From Stenotrophomonas acidaminiphila (GTDB lineage Bacteria > Pseudomonadota > Gammaproteobacteria > Xanthomonadales > Xanthomonadaceae), in assembly GCF_001431595.1 (NCBI RefSeq), contig NZ_LDJO01000069.1, positions 1 through 36,738 of the forward strand: a stretch of DNA of 36,738 bases, read 5' to 3'. The position numbers and the translations under genes were made by a program. The notes below the pieces were generated by a model. It was not told the origin of the DNA. It made no database searches and was given only the letters and a program-made list of their open reading frames with translations. Positions 18,642-28,375 of this stretch are shown piece after piece. Within the stretch, counting starts at the first letter, position 1; every line of letters begins with the position of its first letter.

Positions 18642-18678
18642 GGGGTGTTTTAACGCACCACTAACGTAATCGGAGAGA

Positions 18679-21663
18679 TTGATGAATTTTCGTACTCCCG
18701 CCGTGCGGTTGGGCCTGCTCCCGGCTGGCATTGCCATTGCGCTGACTCCTGCGTTCGCTTCGGCGCAGGACGCCACTGCCGGCGCCACCACCCTGGACCG
18801 CCTGGAAGTCACCGGTTCGCGCATCCGCGGCGCCAACATGGAGACGCAGCAGCCGATCCTGACCCTGACCCGTGAAAACCTGGAAAAGCAGGGCTACACC
18901 TCGGTCGCCGACGTACTGCAGAACATGACCTCGGCGGGTTCGCCGGCAATCTCCCGTTCCGAAGCCCTGGCTTCGGGCGAGAACGTGGGTGGCTACTACA
19001 TCGACATCCGCAACCTGGGCGCCAACCGCACCCTGGTGCTGATGAACGGCAAGCGCCTGGGCGCCACCACGGGTGGTTACCAGGATCTGAGCCAGATCCC
19101 GATGTCCGCCATCGAGCGCATTGAAGTCCTGAAGGACGGCGCCTCGGCCATCTACGGTTCCGACGCCATCGCCGGCGTGGTCAACGTGATCACCCGCAAG
19201 CGGTTCGACGGGGCTGAAGCGCAGGTCTACCTGGGCCAGTACGGCGAGGGCGACGGCGAAACCAACCAGTACTCCTTCACCATGGGTTCGGAAGGCGAGC
19301 GTGGTGGCATCACCCTGTCCGCCGAGTACTCGAAGCAGGACCCGGTGATGGCCAAGGACCGCTGGTTCTCCCGCGACGGCGGCAAGGGTCCCAACACCAC
19401 CCCCGCTGACCTGAGCCCGATCGGTCCGAACGGCGTGTGGTGCGATCCGCGCGTGTTCGGCGACTGCAAGCCGACCAAGGACAAGACCCCGATCTGGCAG
19501 ACGCTGAATCCGGGTGGCGATCCGACCAACCCGAACGACTACCACCCGATCACCCCGGCCGAGTACGCCAACGCCAACCAGCAGATGATGCTGCAGACCG
19601 GCATTGAGCGTAAGTCGGTCTACGTGAACGGCAACTACGATTTCACCGACAACGTCTCGTTCAACGCGGACATCCTGTACAACGAGCGCACCACCGATCA
19701 GCAGATCGCCGGCTACCCGTACCAGTCGCAGTCGTTCGGCACCCCGCTGTCGGCCGACAGTGCGTTCAACCCGATCGGCCAGGACGTCGAGTTCCGCCGC
19801 CGTCTGTGGGAAATGCCGCGTACCACCGAAAGCAAGCTCAAGACCCTGCGCTTTGCGCCGACCATCAGCGGCTTCTTCGAGTTCGCCGACAAGTCGTTCG
19901 ACTGGAACGTCGGTGCGCTGTTCAACCGCAACGAGTCGACCAAGACCAACCACGGCGACATGAGCCTGATCGCCGCGCGCCAGGCGCTGGGCCCGTCGTT
20001 CATCGACGCCAACGGCGTTGCCCGCTGCGGCACCGCTGCCAAGCCGATCGAAGGCTGCTATGCGTGGAACCCGCTGCTGCCGGCCGGCGTCGCCGGCCCC
20101 GGTTCGCTGGACAACAAGGACCTGCAGAACTTCCTGTTCCCGTCCTTCACCACCACCGGCGTGACCAAGACCACCTCGTTCACCGCTGACCTGGCCGGTT
20201 CGATCATGACCCTGCCGGCGGGTGACCTGGGCTTCGCCATCGGCGTCGAACACCGCGAGGAAGAAGGCCGCTTCGTGCCGGACGCCTTCACCAAGACCAC
20301 CTCGTTCACCGCTGACCTGGCCGGTTCGATCATGACCCTGCCGGCGGGTGACCTGGGCTTCGCCATCGGCGTCGAACACCGCGAGGAAGAAGGCCGCTTC
20401 GTGCCGGACGCCTTCATGCAGTCCGGCGAGTACACCGGCCTGGGCCAGACCACCACCAACGGCAAGTACGAGCTGGACGAGGTCTACCTCGAACTGAACA
20501 TCCCGGTGCTGGCCGACATGGCCTTCGCCAAGGAACTGACCGTCAACGTCGCCGGCCGTTACTCGGACTACAGCAACTTCGGCGGCACCATGAACGGCAA
20601 GTTCGGCGTCACCTGGCGTCCGCTCGATGAGCTGCTGGTCCGCGGTACCTACGCCCAGGGCTTCCGTGCGCCGTCGGTCGACAACATGTACGGCGGCCTG
20701 GGTTCCAGCTTCGAGAAGTACACCGATCCGTGCTCGGTCGGCGTGGCCGGCAGCGTCGCCGGCAATGCCGCCTGCACCGCCGCGGGCGTCGCTCCGGACT
20801 ACAAGCAGCTGGGTCAGGGCCTGATTCCGTGCACCACCTGGCCGTGCGCGACCCCGGACCAGTTCATCTCCGGTTCCAACCCGAACCTCAAGCCGGAAAC
20901 CTCCACCAGCAAGACCGTCGGTCTGGTGTGGAGCCCGCGCTGGGTGCAGGGCCTGGACATCTCGCTTGACTGGTACAACTACCAGATCAACGACATGATC
21001 ATCTCCGATAGCGTCGACCGCATCCTGCGCGACTGCTACGTGCTGGGCAACAGCAGCCGTTGCGCCGGTATCGTGCGTGCCGCCGATGGTCACATCACCG
21101 AGATGTTCTACGGCCTGGCCAACCTGGGCCAGATGGAGACCGAAGGCTACGACCTGGGCGTCAAGTACCGCCTGCCGGAACTGGCCATCGGCCAGATCTC
21201 GCTGGATTGGCAGACCACCTACACCGCCAAGTACGATGAAGTCGGCCAGAACAAGGCCGGCGACAAGATCATCATCGGCAACGTCGGCAGCCCGGGCATC
21301 TTCCGCGTGCGTTCGAACCTGGGCGTGAACTGGGAGTACGGCAGCTTCGGTGCCACCTACACCGCGCGCTACTACTCGGGCATGAAGGAAGGCTGCGTCA
21401 GCCTGGCTGACGGCTGGTGCGACCTGTCCGACCGTTACGCCAATGGCGAGTGGGAACCGCTGCGCAGCACCGGTTCCAACACCTTCCACGACCTGCAGGT
21501 CAACTACAAGGCACCGTGGAATGCCACCATCGCCCTCGGTGCGAACAACGTGTTCAACCACCGTGGCTCGCTGCAGTACTCGGCACCGAACAGCGATTTC
21601 GCCTACTACGGCGGCTTCGACATCGGTCGCTTCATCTACATGAAGTACACCCAGCGCTTCTGA
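18679..21663 (+). CDS. TonB-dependent outer-membrane receptor with internal tandem duplication
   Basis: 994 aa. The signal peptide ends near AFASAQ (about 28-29), followed by the TonB-box-like TLDRLEVTGSRI. The plug domain (about 55-175) has LVLMNGKRLG, IPMSAIERIEVLKDGASAIYG and SDAIAGVVNVITRK. The beta-barrel ends in the outer-membrane signature YMKYTQRF with C-terminal Phe. GGAGAG precedes the ATG. Such receptors import scarce nutrients such as iron complexes, peptides or glycans with TonB energy; the substrate cannot be told from sequence. Residues 496-537 are repeated exactly as 538-579, so the protein is 42 aa longer than it would otherwise be (952 aa). It follows two regulators on the same strand and is closed by a strong terminator. 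Confidence 0.95.
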   Translation: MMNFRTPAVRLGLLPAGIAIALTPAFASAQDATAGATTLDRLEVTGSRIRGANMETQQPILTLTRENLEKQGYTSVADVLQNMTSAGSPAISRSEALASGENVGGYYIDIRNLGANRTLVLMNGKRLGATTGGYQDLSQIPMSAIERIEVLKDGASAIYGSDAIAGVVNVITRKRFDGAEAQVYLGQYGEGDGETNQYSFTMGSEGERGGITLSAEYSKQDPVMAKDRWFSRDGGKGPNTTPADLSPIGPNGVWCDPRVFGDCKPTKDKTPIWQTLNPGGDPTNPNDYHPITPAEYANANQQMMLQTGIERKSVYVNGNYDFTDNVSFNADILYNERTTDQQIAGYPYQSQSFGTPLSADSAFNPIGQDVEFRRRLWEMPRTTESKLKTLRFAPTISGFFEFADKSFDWNVGALFNRNESTKTNHGDMSLIAARQALGPSFIDANGVARCGTAAKPIEGCYAWNPLLPAGVAGPGSLDNKDLQNFLFPSFTTTGVTKTTSFTADLAGSIMTLPAGDLGFAIGVEHREEEGRFVPDAFTKTTSFTADLAGSIMTLPAGDLGFAIGVEHREEEGRFVPDAFMQSGEYTGLGQTTTNGKYELDEVYLELNIPVLADMAFAKELTVNVAGRYSDYSNFGGTMNGKFGVTWRPLDELLVRGTYAQGFRAPSVDNMYGGLGSSFEKYTDPCSVGVAGSVAGNAACTAAGVAPDYKQLGQGLIPCTTWPCATPDQFISGSNPNLKPETSTSKTVGLVWSPRWVQGLDISLDWYNYQINDMIISDSVDRILRDCYVLGNSSRCAGIVRAADGHITEMFYGLANLGQMETEGYDLGVKYRLPELAIGQISLDWQTTYTAKYDEVGQNKAGDKIIIGNVGSPGIFRVRSNLGVNWEYGSFGATYTARYYSGMKEGCVSLADGWCDLSDRYANGEWEPLRSTGSNTFHDLQVNYKAPWNATIALGANNVFNHRGSLQYSAPNSDFAYYGGFDIGRFIYMKYTQRF
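20164..20415 (+). repeat. Perfect 126-bp tandem duplication inside the TonB receptor gene
   Basis: Bases 20164-20289 and 20290-20415 are identical at every position, with no spacer. The unit is 42 codons, so the frame is kept. Each copy encodes TKTTSFTADLAGSIMTLPAG, then DLGFAIGVEHREEEGRFVPD and AF. It looks like one beta-hairpin of the barrel: two strands (TSFTADLAGSIMTL and GDLGFAIGVEHREE) joined by a PAG turn. Zero divergence means a very recent duplication or an assembly artefact. Confidence 0.97.
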
Positions 21664-21690
21664 TCCATCGAAGTTCTGTGCAGCATGACG

Positions 21691-21724
21691 AAGGGCGGGC
21701 CGCAAGGCCCGCCCTTCTTCTTTT
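21691..21724 (+). terminator. Intrinsic terminator of the TonB receptor gene
   Basis: GGGCGGGCC (21693-21701), GCAA loop, GGCCCGCCC (21706-21714), then TTCTTCTTTT. It is a stable 9-bp GC stem with a GNRA loop and T-rich tail, 29 nt after the stop codon. Confidence 0.92.
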
Positions 21725-21866
21725 GCGCGGGTGGCCGCATGCGGACGGTGGCGGCGCGCCGGCAGGGTGCGTCATCCGCCGGCGGCTGTGATCGCGCCGC
21801 TGGGTGCGCACGGATCGCTACGGGGGCCGTGGCCGCGCAGGTTCGGCTGATGGACACGCAAACGGA

Positions 21867-21891
21867 AACGGCCGCATCGGGTGCGGCCGTT
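21867..21891 (-). terminator. Terminator of the HDOD gene
   Basis: AACGGCCGCA (21867-21876) pairs fully with TGCGGCCGTT (21882-21891), 5-nt loop. On the minus strand the stem is followed by TTCCGTTTG, moderately T-rich. It lies 27 nt after the HDOD stop. The rest of 21725-21918 shows no gene. Confidence 0.7.
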
Positions 21892-21918
21892 CCAGGCAAG
21901 GCAGGGGGAGATCCCGCC

Positions 21919-23034
21919 TCAGGCGATGTCGGACAGCCCGGCGAGGTCGCTGGCCATCTCGCGCCAGCCTTGGAGCCGCGGCAGCACCGCGGTGCGTTCC
22001 AGGTACTGCTCGTCCACCGGGTTGCCGCTGGCCAGTGCCGTTGCCACGTGCACGGCGCCGGTGACCCAGAAGCTGCGTACGTTCGAACGCTGCGGCTGCA
22101 GGTGGAACGCGACCGCTTCGATGATCGGCATCGGCAGGCCCCACAGCCCCAGCAGGTAGGCGCCGGCCTCGTCGTGGCCCGGGCGGTCGTCGCCCTCGGC
22201 CGCCGGCTCGCGCGCGTCGCGCACGCCGGGCAACAGCAGGCCGATATCGGCCAGCAGGGCAGCAGTCGAGCCCAGCTCGGCGCTGGAGGACGGGAGCATC
22301 CTGGCGGCCAGGCGCGATGCGGTCAGCGCGCGTGCCTGCAGTGCGTTGCGCTCGGCCGGGGACACCGACGGCACCGAGAACACCTCGCTGGCGAGCACCA
22401 GGTCGCGCAGCGTGGACAGGCCCAGCCGGGTCACCGCGCCGCGCAGGTCGGAAATCGCCCGGCCAGTGTTGAAGAAGGCGGAGTTGGACAGCTGCAGCAC
22501 CTTGGCGGCGATGGCCGGGTCGGCCGACACCAGCTTGGCGATATCGCTGGCATCGCTGTTCTCGTCCTCCTCCAGCGCATGCATCAGGCTCAGGTACAGG
22601 TGCGGCGGCGACGGCAGTTTCTCGATGCGGCCGATGGCCGCGCGCAGGCGCGGGCTGTCCAGCAGGTCGCGCAGCTCTTCCAGGCTGGTCAGCGCCTCCA
22701 GCAGCACCTCGGGCGACAGCGGCAGCGGCAGGAAGCGGTGCGCCACGCCGATGATGCGGGCCGAGGGCGCGCGCTGGCTGTGCGCGGCTTCGATCAGCGC
22801 GATGCGGATCGTTTCCGGGCGCAGGGTGCGGATCTGGCCGAGCAGGGTGGCGGGCGTGAGGTCGGGCAGCGCCGGGGCGACGATGACGGCGTCGATGGGG
22901 CTGGACGCCACCGTGGCGATGGCGGCATTGCCGTCCGGAGCGGTCTGGACCTGCCAGTCCTCGCCCAGGTCGGTGATGTACTCGAGGAGTTCGGCCGACA
23001 GGCTGGCTTCGTCGCCGACTAGCAGGATACGCAA
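21919..23034 (-). CDS. HDOD-domain protein with degenerate receiver domain
   Basis: 371 aa if started at TTG 23034 (MRILLVGDEASL...), which has GGGGGA 6 nt upstream and gives a normal receiver-domain N-terminus. No suitable in-frame ATG exists nearby; an ATG at 23039 is out of frame. Residues 1-115 have the receiver fold pattern with the acidic pocket (VGDE), but the phospho-acceptor position reads VIVAPALPD where active receivers have Asp, so it is probably not phosphorylated. Residues about 130-340 form an HDOD domain (LPSPPHLYLSLMHAL, ADPAIAAKVLQLSNSAFFN, LGLSTLRDLVLA). HDOD proteins are catalytically silent HD relatives found in signalling, and several in xanthomonads affect motility or biofilm. 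Partner unknown. Confidence 0.85.
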   Translation of the reverse strand: MRILLVGDEASLSAELLEYITDLGEDWQVQTAPDGNAAIATVASSPIDAVIVAPALPDLTPATLLGQIRTLRPETIRIALIEAAHSQRAPSARIIGVAHRFLPLPLSPEVLLEALTSLEELRDLLDSPRLRAAIGRIEKLPSPPHLYLSLMHALEEDENSDASDIAKLVSADPAIAAKVLQLSNSAFFNTGRAISDLRGAVTRLGLSTLRDLVLASEVFSVPSVSPAERNALQARALTASRLAARMLPSSSAELGSTAALLADIGLLLPGVRDAREPAAEGDDRPGHDEAGAYLLGLWGLPMPIIEAVAFHLQPQRSNVRSFWVTGAVHVATALASGNPVDEQYLERTAVLPRLQGWREMASDLAGLSDIA

Positions 23035-23160
23035 GACATTTCCCCCAATGGAACCGTCCGGCCGCAACTGGAACAGGCCGGAAAACCGGCCTGCCAATGT
23101 AACGGAACACCCCGCCAAGGTCATGCACCCCGCGGATGAAACGTGATGGTCGTCGCTGGC

Positions 23161-23185
23161 GGCGGCGCGGCGTGGCACCGCCGCC
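23161..23185 (-). terminator. GC-rich hairpin after ppa
   Basis: GGCGGCG (23161-23167) can pair with CGCCGCC (23179-23185) just downstream of the ppa stop. No T-run follows on the minus strand. Possible terminator; could also be chance in such GC-rich DNA. Confidence 0.3.
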
Positions 23186-23193
23186 GGCGTGAC

Positions 23194-23730
23194 TCAGTCC
23201 TGCTGGGCGACGAAGGCTTCGTGCGCCTGGACCAGGATGCGCTTGGCCTCGGCGGCGTCACCCCAGCCTTCGATCTTGACCCACTTGCCCTTTTCCAGGT
23301 CCTTGTAGTGCTCGAAGAAGTGGCCGATGCGTTCCAGCCAGTGGCTGGACACCTGGGCGATGTCCTCGACGTGGCCGTAGCCGCTGAAGATCTTCGCCAC
23401 CGGCACGGCCAGGATCTTCTCGTCGCTGCCGGCCTCGTCGCTCATCTTCAGCACGCCCACCGGGCGGCAGCGCACCACCGAGCCGGGCACCAGCGACAGC
23501 GGCAGCACCACCAGCACGTCGGCCGGGTCGCCATCGCCGCACAGGGTGCTGGGGACATAGCCGTAGTTGCAGGGGTAGCGCATCGGCGTGGAGAGGATGC
23601 GGTCGACGAAGATTGCGCCCGATTCCTTGTCCACTTCGTACTTCACCGGCTCCGAGTCCTTCGGAATCTCGATGATGACGTTGATTTCTTCCGGGGGGTT
23701 CTTGCCCGCGGAAACGAGTTCCAGACCCAT
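23194..23730 (-). CDS. ppa: Soluble inorganic pyrophosphatase (family I)
   Basis: 178 aa, the usual length for bacterial family I enzymes. The metal-binding signature DGDPADVLV is at 66-74, with EIPKDS and KYEVDKESGAIFVDR earlier, and KVEIEGW-type ending (WVKIEGW). It splits PPi to two phosphates in the cytoplasm with Mg2+. The ATG at 23730 has GGAG 6 nt upstream and gives MGLELVSAG; the upstream open frame is unsupported. TAGAAT, a good -10 hexamer, lies about 44-49 nt before the start (minus strand), without a clear -35. It precedes hppA on the map and shares its strand, but a 303-bp gap separates them, so they are probably separate units. Confidence 0.96.
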   Translation of the reverse strand: MGLELVSAGKNPPEEINVIIEIPKDSEPVKYEVDKESGAIFVDRILSTPMRYPCNYGYVPSTLCGDGDPADVLVVLPLSLVPGSVVRCRPVGVLKMSDEAGSDEKILAVPVAKIFSGYGHVEDIAQVSSHWLERIGHFFEHYKDLEKGKWVKIEGWGDAAEAKRILVQAHEAFVAQQD

Positions 23731-23819
23731 GCGCTGCTCCGAATCGTGCGTTTGACAGAAGGACGCCATTCTACGCCGGCTGCTGGTGCGGCGCACCAAA
23801 CAGCCGCCGGTCGTGAGGC

Positions 23820-24033
23820 CGGGCGTGGGGGCTGCCGGGGCCGCGCCGGTGGTTGCGGGCAGGCGGGGCTGACGGTTGGCCGGGCCGGGGCGGGCGCCGT
23901 GCTGCCGGGTGCCTGCGGCCAGGTGCCGGCCTGCGTGCCGGCGCGAACCCCGGCAGTGGCGCCCTGGCGCGGCCCGGCGCCGGCCCCCGTCCGCACGCGC
24001 GGGAGGGACCGGGGGCCTGCCAACCGGGCTGGC
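23820..24033. other. Very GC-rich gene-free stretch between hppA and ppa
   Basis: The gap 23731-24033 has no credible gene. Its right part (about 23820-24020) is almost entirely G and C, richer than the flanking genes. It includes a hairpin GGCCCCCG (23982-23989) with CGGGGGCC (24010-24017), about 17-50 nt after the hppA stop, which may terminate hppA. The left end holds the ppa promoter region. Confidence 0.5.
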
Positions 24034-26079
<2,046 letters not shown>

Positions 26080-26322
26080 GAACCCCTCCAGCACAGGTGG
26101 ATGTCGTCCAGCAGCGCTGAACGCGGGACACGCCGGGATGAAGCACTGGAACAGACCCGGAGCCATGCAGCGGCCGTGGTACGTGTCGCGGTGTTCAACG
26201 ATTCCTGGAGCTGCGGCGAGTATGGGTCAGCTGCCGTTCACTGTCACGGCCCGCACGCGCTTGCCATGCCGTTCAGCGCCGCGCTGGCACCGTGCGCTCT
26301 GGACGAAAAGCGAGGCTGGACG

Positions 26323-26844
26323 ATGAAGATGCGGGGTGGAATGCGGTCGATACCGTTGCTGGCGCTGTTGCCGCTGGCCGCAGGCGCACAGGCGCCGGCG
26401 GCCGCGCAACCGGAGATCCAGCGCCCGCCGGGTACGGCGCAGGCGGTGGGGGCGGTGCATACCGTACGGCAGATTCCCGAGGCCTGCGTGCGCATCGAGG
26501 GACGTTTCACCGGCCAGGCCGACGCACCCTACGCCATGCAACTGGTACGCACCGATGCGCGCTGCCAGCCGCGCGCGGTACTGCGGGAAGCAACCCGGGT
26601 CACGCCGGGCGAGGACGGGTGGCGGCTCAATGACCGCATCCGCATACCGTCCGCGGCCTGCCCGGGCCAGCAGGCGGTGGTCGAGGTCTGGCGGCGCCCG
26701 GTCGAGCAGCCGCTGGCGCGCGACGGGCAGGGGCAGGTGCGCGTGTACCTGGGCGAAGCGCGGCAGCAGGCCGATGCCGGCAAGCTGGCATCGCTGCCGG
26801 CGTTCGCGGTGGACATGCGGGTGCAGGGCACGCCGTGCCGCTGA
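26323..26844 (+). CDS. Small exported protein of unknown function
   Basis: 173 aa. The signal peptide is about residues 1-22 (MRSIPLLALLPLAAGAQA). The mature part has four Cys (EACVRIEG, DARCQPRA, SAACPGQQ, TPCR) in a beta-strand-like pattern; two disulphides in the periplasm are plausible. GAGG lies 7 nt before the ATG at 26323; ATG 26341 is an alternative start. I do not recognise the family. It is divergent from hppA, with 243 bp between them and no further gene in that gap. Codon and GC use resemble the neighbours, so it is probably a native, lineage-specific gene. Confidence 0.75.
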   Translation: MKMRGGMRSIPLLALLPLAAGAQAPAAAQPEIQRPPGTAQAVGAVHTVRQIPEACVRIEGRFTGQADAPYAMQLVRTDARCQPRAVLREATRVTPGEDGWRLNDRIRIPSAACPGQQAVVEVWRRPVEQPLARDGQGQVRVYLGEARQQADAGKLASLPAFAVDMRVQGTPCR

Positions 26845-26905
26845 GGCGGGCGGTGGCGCGAATGCAAAGGGGGGCGGGGATGCCGCCCCCGTTGGTGAGG
26901 CTGGG

Positions 26906-27445
26906 TCACTCGCGGAGCTTGAGCTTGTCCGCCATGCCGTTGAAGGTCGCTTCGTCGGACGGGGACAGGTTGGGGCGGCCGGCCAGCACGCCCATCGTGA
27001 TCGTCCCCTGCACGAAGTAGGTTTCGCCCTCCTCGACCTCCATGGTCAGCACGTCCTTGGCTTCGGAGTGGACGGTGTAGTGGTGGGTGCCGGGCTCGGC
27101 GAAGTGGATGAAGTAGTTGCCGCTGCGGAGCTTGCCCAGCTCCTGTTCGCCTTCGCGCACCTTGAAGCCGATTGCGCCACCAGCGAACTTGCTGGGGCGG
27201 AAGAACACGATCTGTGCCTTGTCGGCCGGGGCCGGCGCGATCCTGCCATTGCTTGCCACGGTTTCGGGTGCCGCTGCCGGGGTGCTGGCCGCGGCGTTGA
27301 CCTCGGCCGCTTCGTTGCCTGCCTGCGTGTCGGCAGCCGCGGCGGCCGGAGGGGGCGTCAGCGCTTCTTCCACCTGCTGCGCCGCACCACTGAACGGGAT
27401 CAGCAGTGCCGCGGAAAGCGTCAACGTGCACAAGCGTACTTGCAT
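26906..27445 (-). CDS. DUF2846-like exported protein
   Basis: 179 aa. The signal peptide (MQVRLCTLTLSAALLIPFSG-AAQQ) is followed by an Ala/Pro-rich linker to about residue 68. The C-terminal domain starts at AQIVFFRPSKFAGGAIGFKV and continues with LRSGNYFIHFAEPGTHHYTV, the pattern of DUF2846 domains, small beta-sandwich proteins of unknown function found in envelopes. AAGGAG lies 7 nt before the ATG. It is the second gene of a pair, 4 bp after the gene at 27450, so they are likely co-transcribed and may act together. Biochemical role unknown. Confidence 0.82.
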   Translation of the reverse strand: MQVRLCTLTLSAALLIPFSGAAQQVEEALTPPPAAAAADTQAGNEAAEVNAAASTPAAAPETVASNGRIAPAPADKAQIVFFRPSKFAGGAIGFKVREGEQELGKLRSGNYFIHFAEPGTHHYTVHSEAKDVLTMEVEEGETYFVQGTITMGVLAGRPNLSPSDEATFNGMADKLKLRE

Positions 27446-27449
27446 GGAA

Positions 27450-28151
27450 CTACTCCTTGGGTTGGTCCCGGGTGTCGGGTGTGGGTGAAAGGGAAGGATC
27501 GGAATCGAGAGTCGGAGCCGGGCCGGTGGCCGGTGGCGCGACGGGGGCCGGGATGGGGGCGGAGTCCGCGGCGGCGCCTGGCTCGGCCCGCGGCTGGGCA
27601 CGGATTCTGGCGATGTCACGGGTCCCTTCGGGTATCACTACTTCGCGGCCGCGGATGAACATCGCGAACGGTCCCGCAGCGAATGAAACGCCCAACGCCA
27701 TGCCGCTGTTGTCGTCACCGCTGGCCCCCACTTTGAAGCCTCGCAGCAGCAGTGGACCGGCGGGTGTTTCCAGCATGCGCGCGGCAATGATCAGTTCGCC
27801 GGGAGCACCGCCTCCCCGCGCGGGGGCGGCGTGGACGACCTGGCCGGTTCCGCGGGTGCCGGCGGCAACCCGCTCGATGCCATCGAGCAGCAGTGGTTCG
27901 ACCAGCACGATCGGAAAAACGTCGCCGCGCTTGTGTGTGGATGAGGCCAGCGATTCGCCGAGTTCGATGGTTACCGGCATGCCGGCTGGAAGCGGGGTGG
28001 CGGCACCATCCGGCGCGGCGGAGGCTGCAGGTGCGGCAGGCGGGTCGGGCGCCACGCTGGCGGCCGTGCCCGGTTGCTGGCCGGAGATGGCACTGGACAG
28101 CACGTGCAGAAGCAGCGCCAGAATGGCGCCGGGTGGTGCGTCGCTGGACAT
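27450..28151 (-). CDS. Exported protein with VirB10/TrbI-like beta-barrel pattern
   Basis: 233 aa. An N-terminal hydrophobic segment (PPGAILALLLHVLSSAISG) is followed by an Ala/Pro linker. The core (about 55-185) reads MPVTIELGESLASSTHKRGD, then IVLVEPLLLDGIERVAAGTR and GTGQVVHA. This is the kind of barrel seen in VirB10/TrbI C-termini and in small envelope proteins that resemble them. A Pro-rich tail follows (PIPAPVAPPATGP). No other conjugation or type IV secretion gene is nearby, so a VirB10 function is not claimed. It is the first gene of a pair with the DUF2846 protein. Confidence 0.72.
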   Translation of the reverse strand: MSSDAPPGAILALLLHVLSSAISGQQPGTAASVAPDPPAAPAASAAPDGAATPLPAGMPVTIELGESLASSTHKRGDVFPIVLVEPLLLDGIERVAAGTRGTGQVVHAAPARGGGAPGELIIAARMLETPAGPLLLRGFKVGASGDDNSGMALGVSFAAGPFAMFIRGREVVIPEGTRDIARIRAQPRAEPGAAADSAPIPAPVAPPATGPAPTLDSDPSLSPTPDTRDQPKE

Positions 28152-28287
28152 CCTGTCGGCCCCCTGCCTGTGGGCACGATCGTAGCCGTGGGCGGGCGCT
28201 TTGGGAACACGTCGGTGCCGTGGGCCTGGCCGGGTGCCGGCGCCGTGGCCAGCGCTCCTCCATGGTGCCGGCAATGCCGCTGCCGGC

Positions 28288-28313
28288 ATGCGTCGCGATC
28301 AGTCGCGACGCAT
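28288..28313 (-). terminator. Hairpin downstream of pfp
   Basis: ATGCGTCGCGA (28288-28298) pairs perfectly with TCGCGACGCAT (28303-28313), TCAG loop, 62 nt after the pfp stop on the minus strand. No T-run, so terminator function is probable but not proven. The gap 28152-28375 otherwise holds only upstream sequence of the 28151 gene. Confidence 0.5.
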
Positions 28314-28375
28314 CTGTCCACTGGCCGCTGCAGCTGAGGGCTGGGCGATGGCCTGGCGCCGCCGCATGGATGGGC

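Noticed and set aside
20164..20415. Tandem repeat considered as CRISPR or phase-variable tract
   Set aside because: Only two copies, 126 bp, no spacers, and the unit keeps frame, so it is neither.
18661..21705. 1014-aa open frame on the minus strand opposite the TonB receptor
   Set aside because: Antisense shadow of a high-GC gene: its sequence is low-complexity Val/Ala/Gly/Arg-rich, includes the mirrored duplication, and lacks any motif or ribosome site.
27450..28151. Conjugation/type IV secretion gene (VirB10)
   Set aside because: Only a faint barrel pattern; no VirB8, VirB9, ATPase or relaxase nearby.
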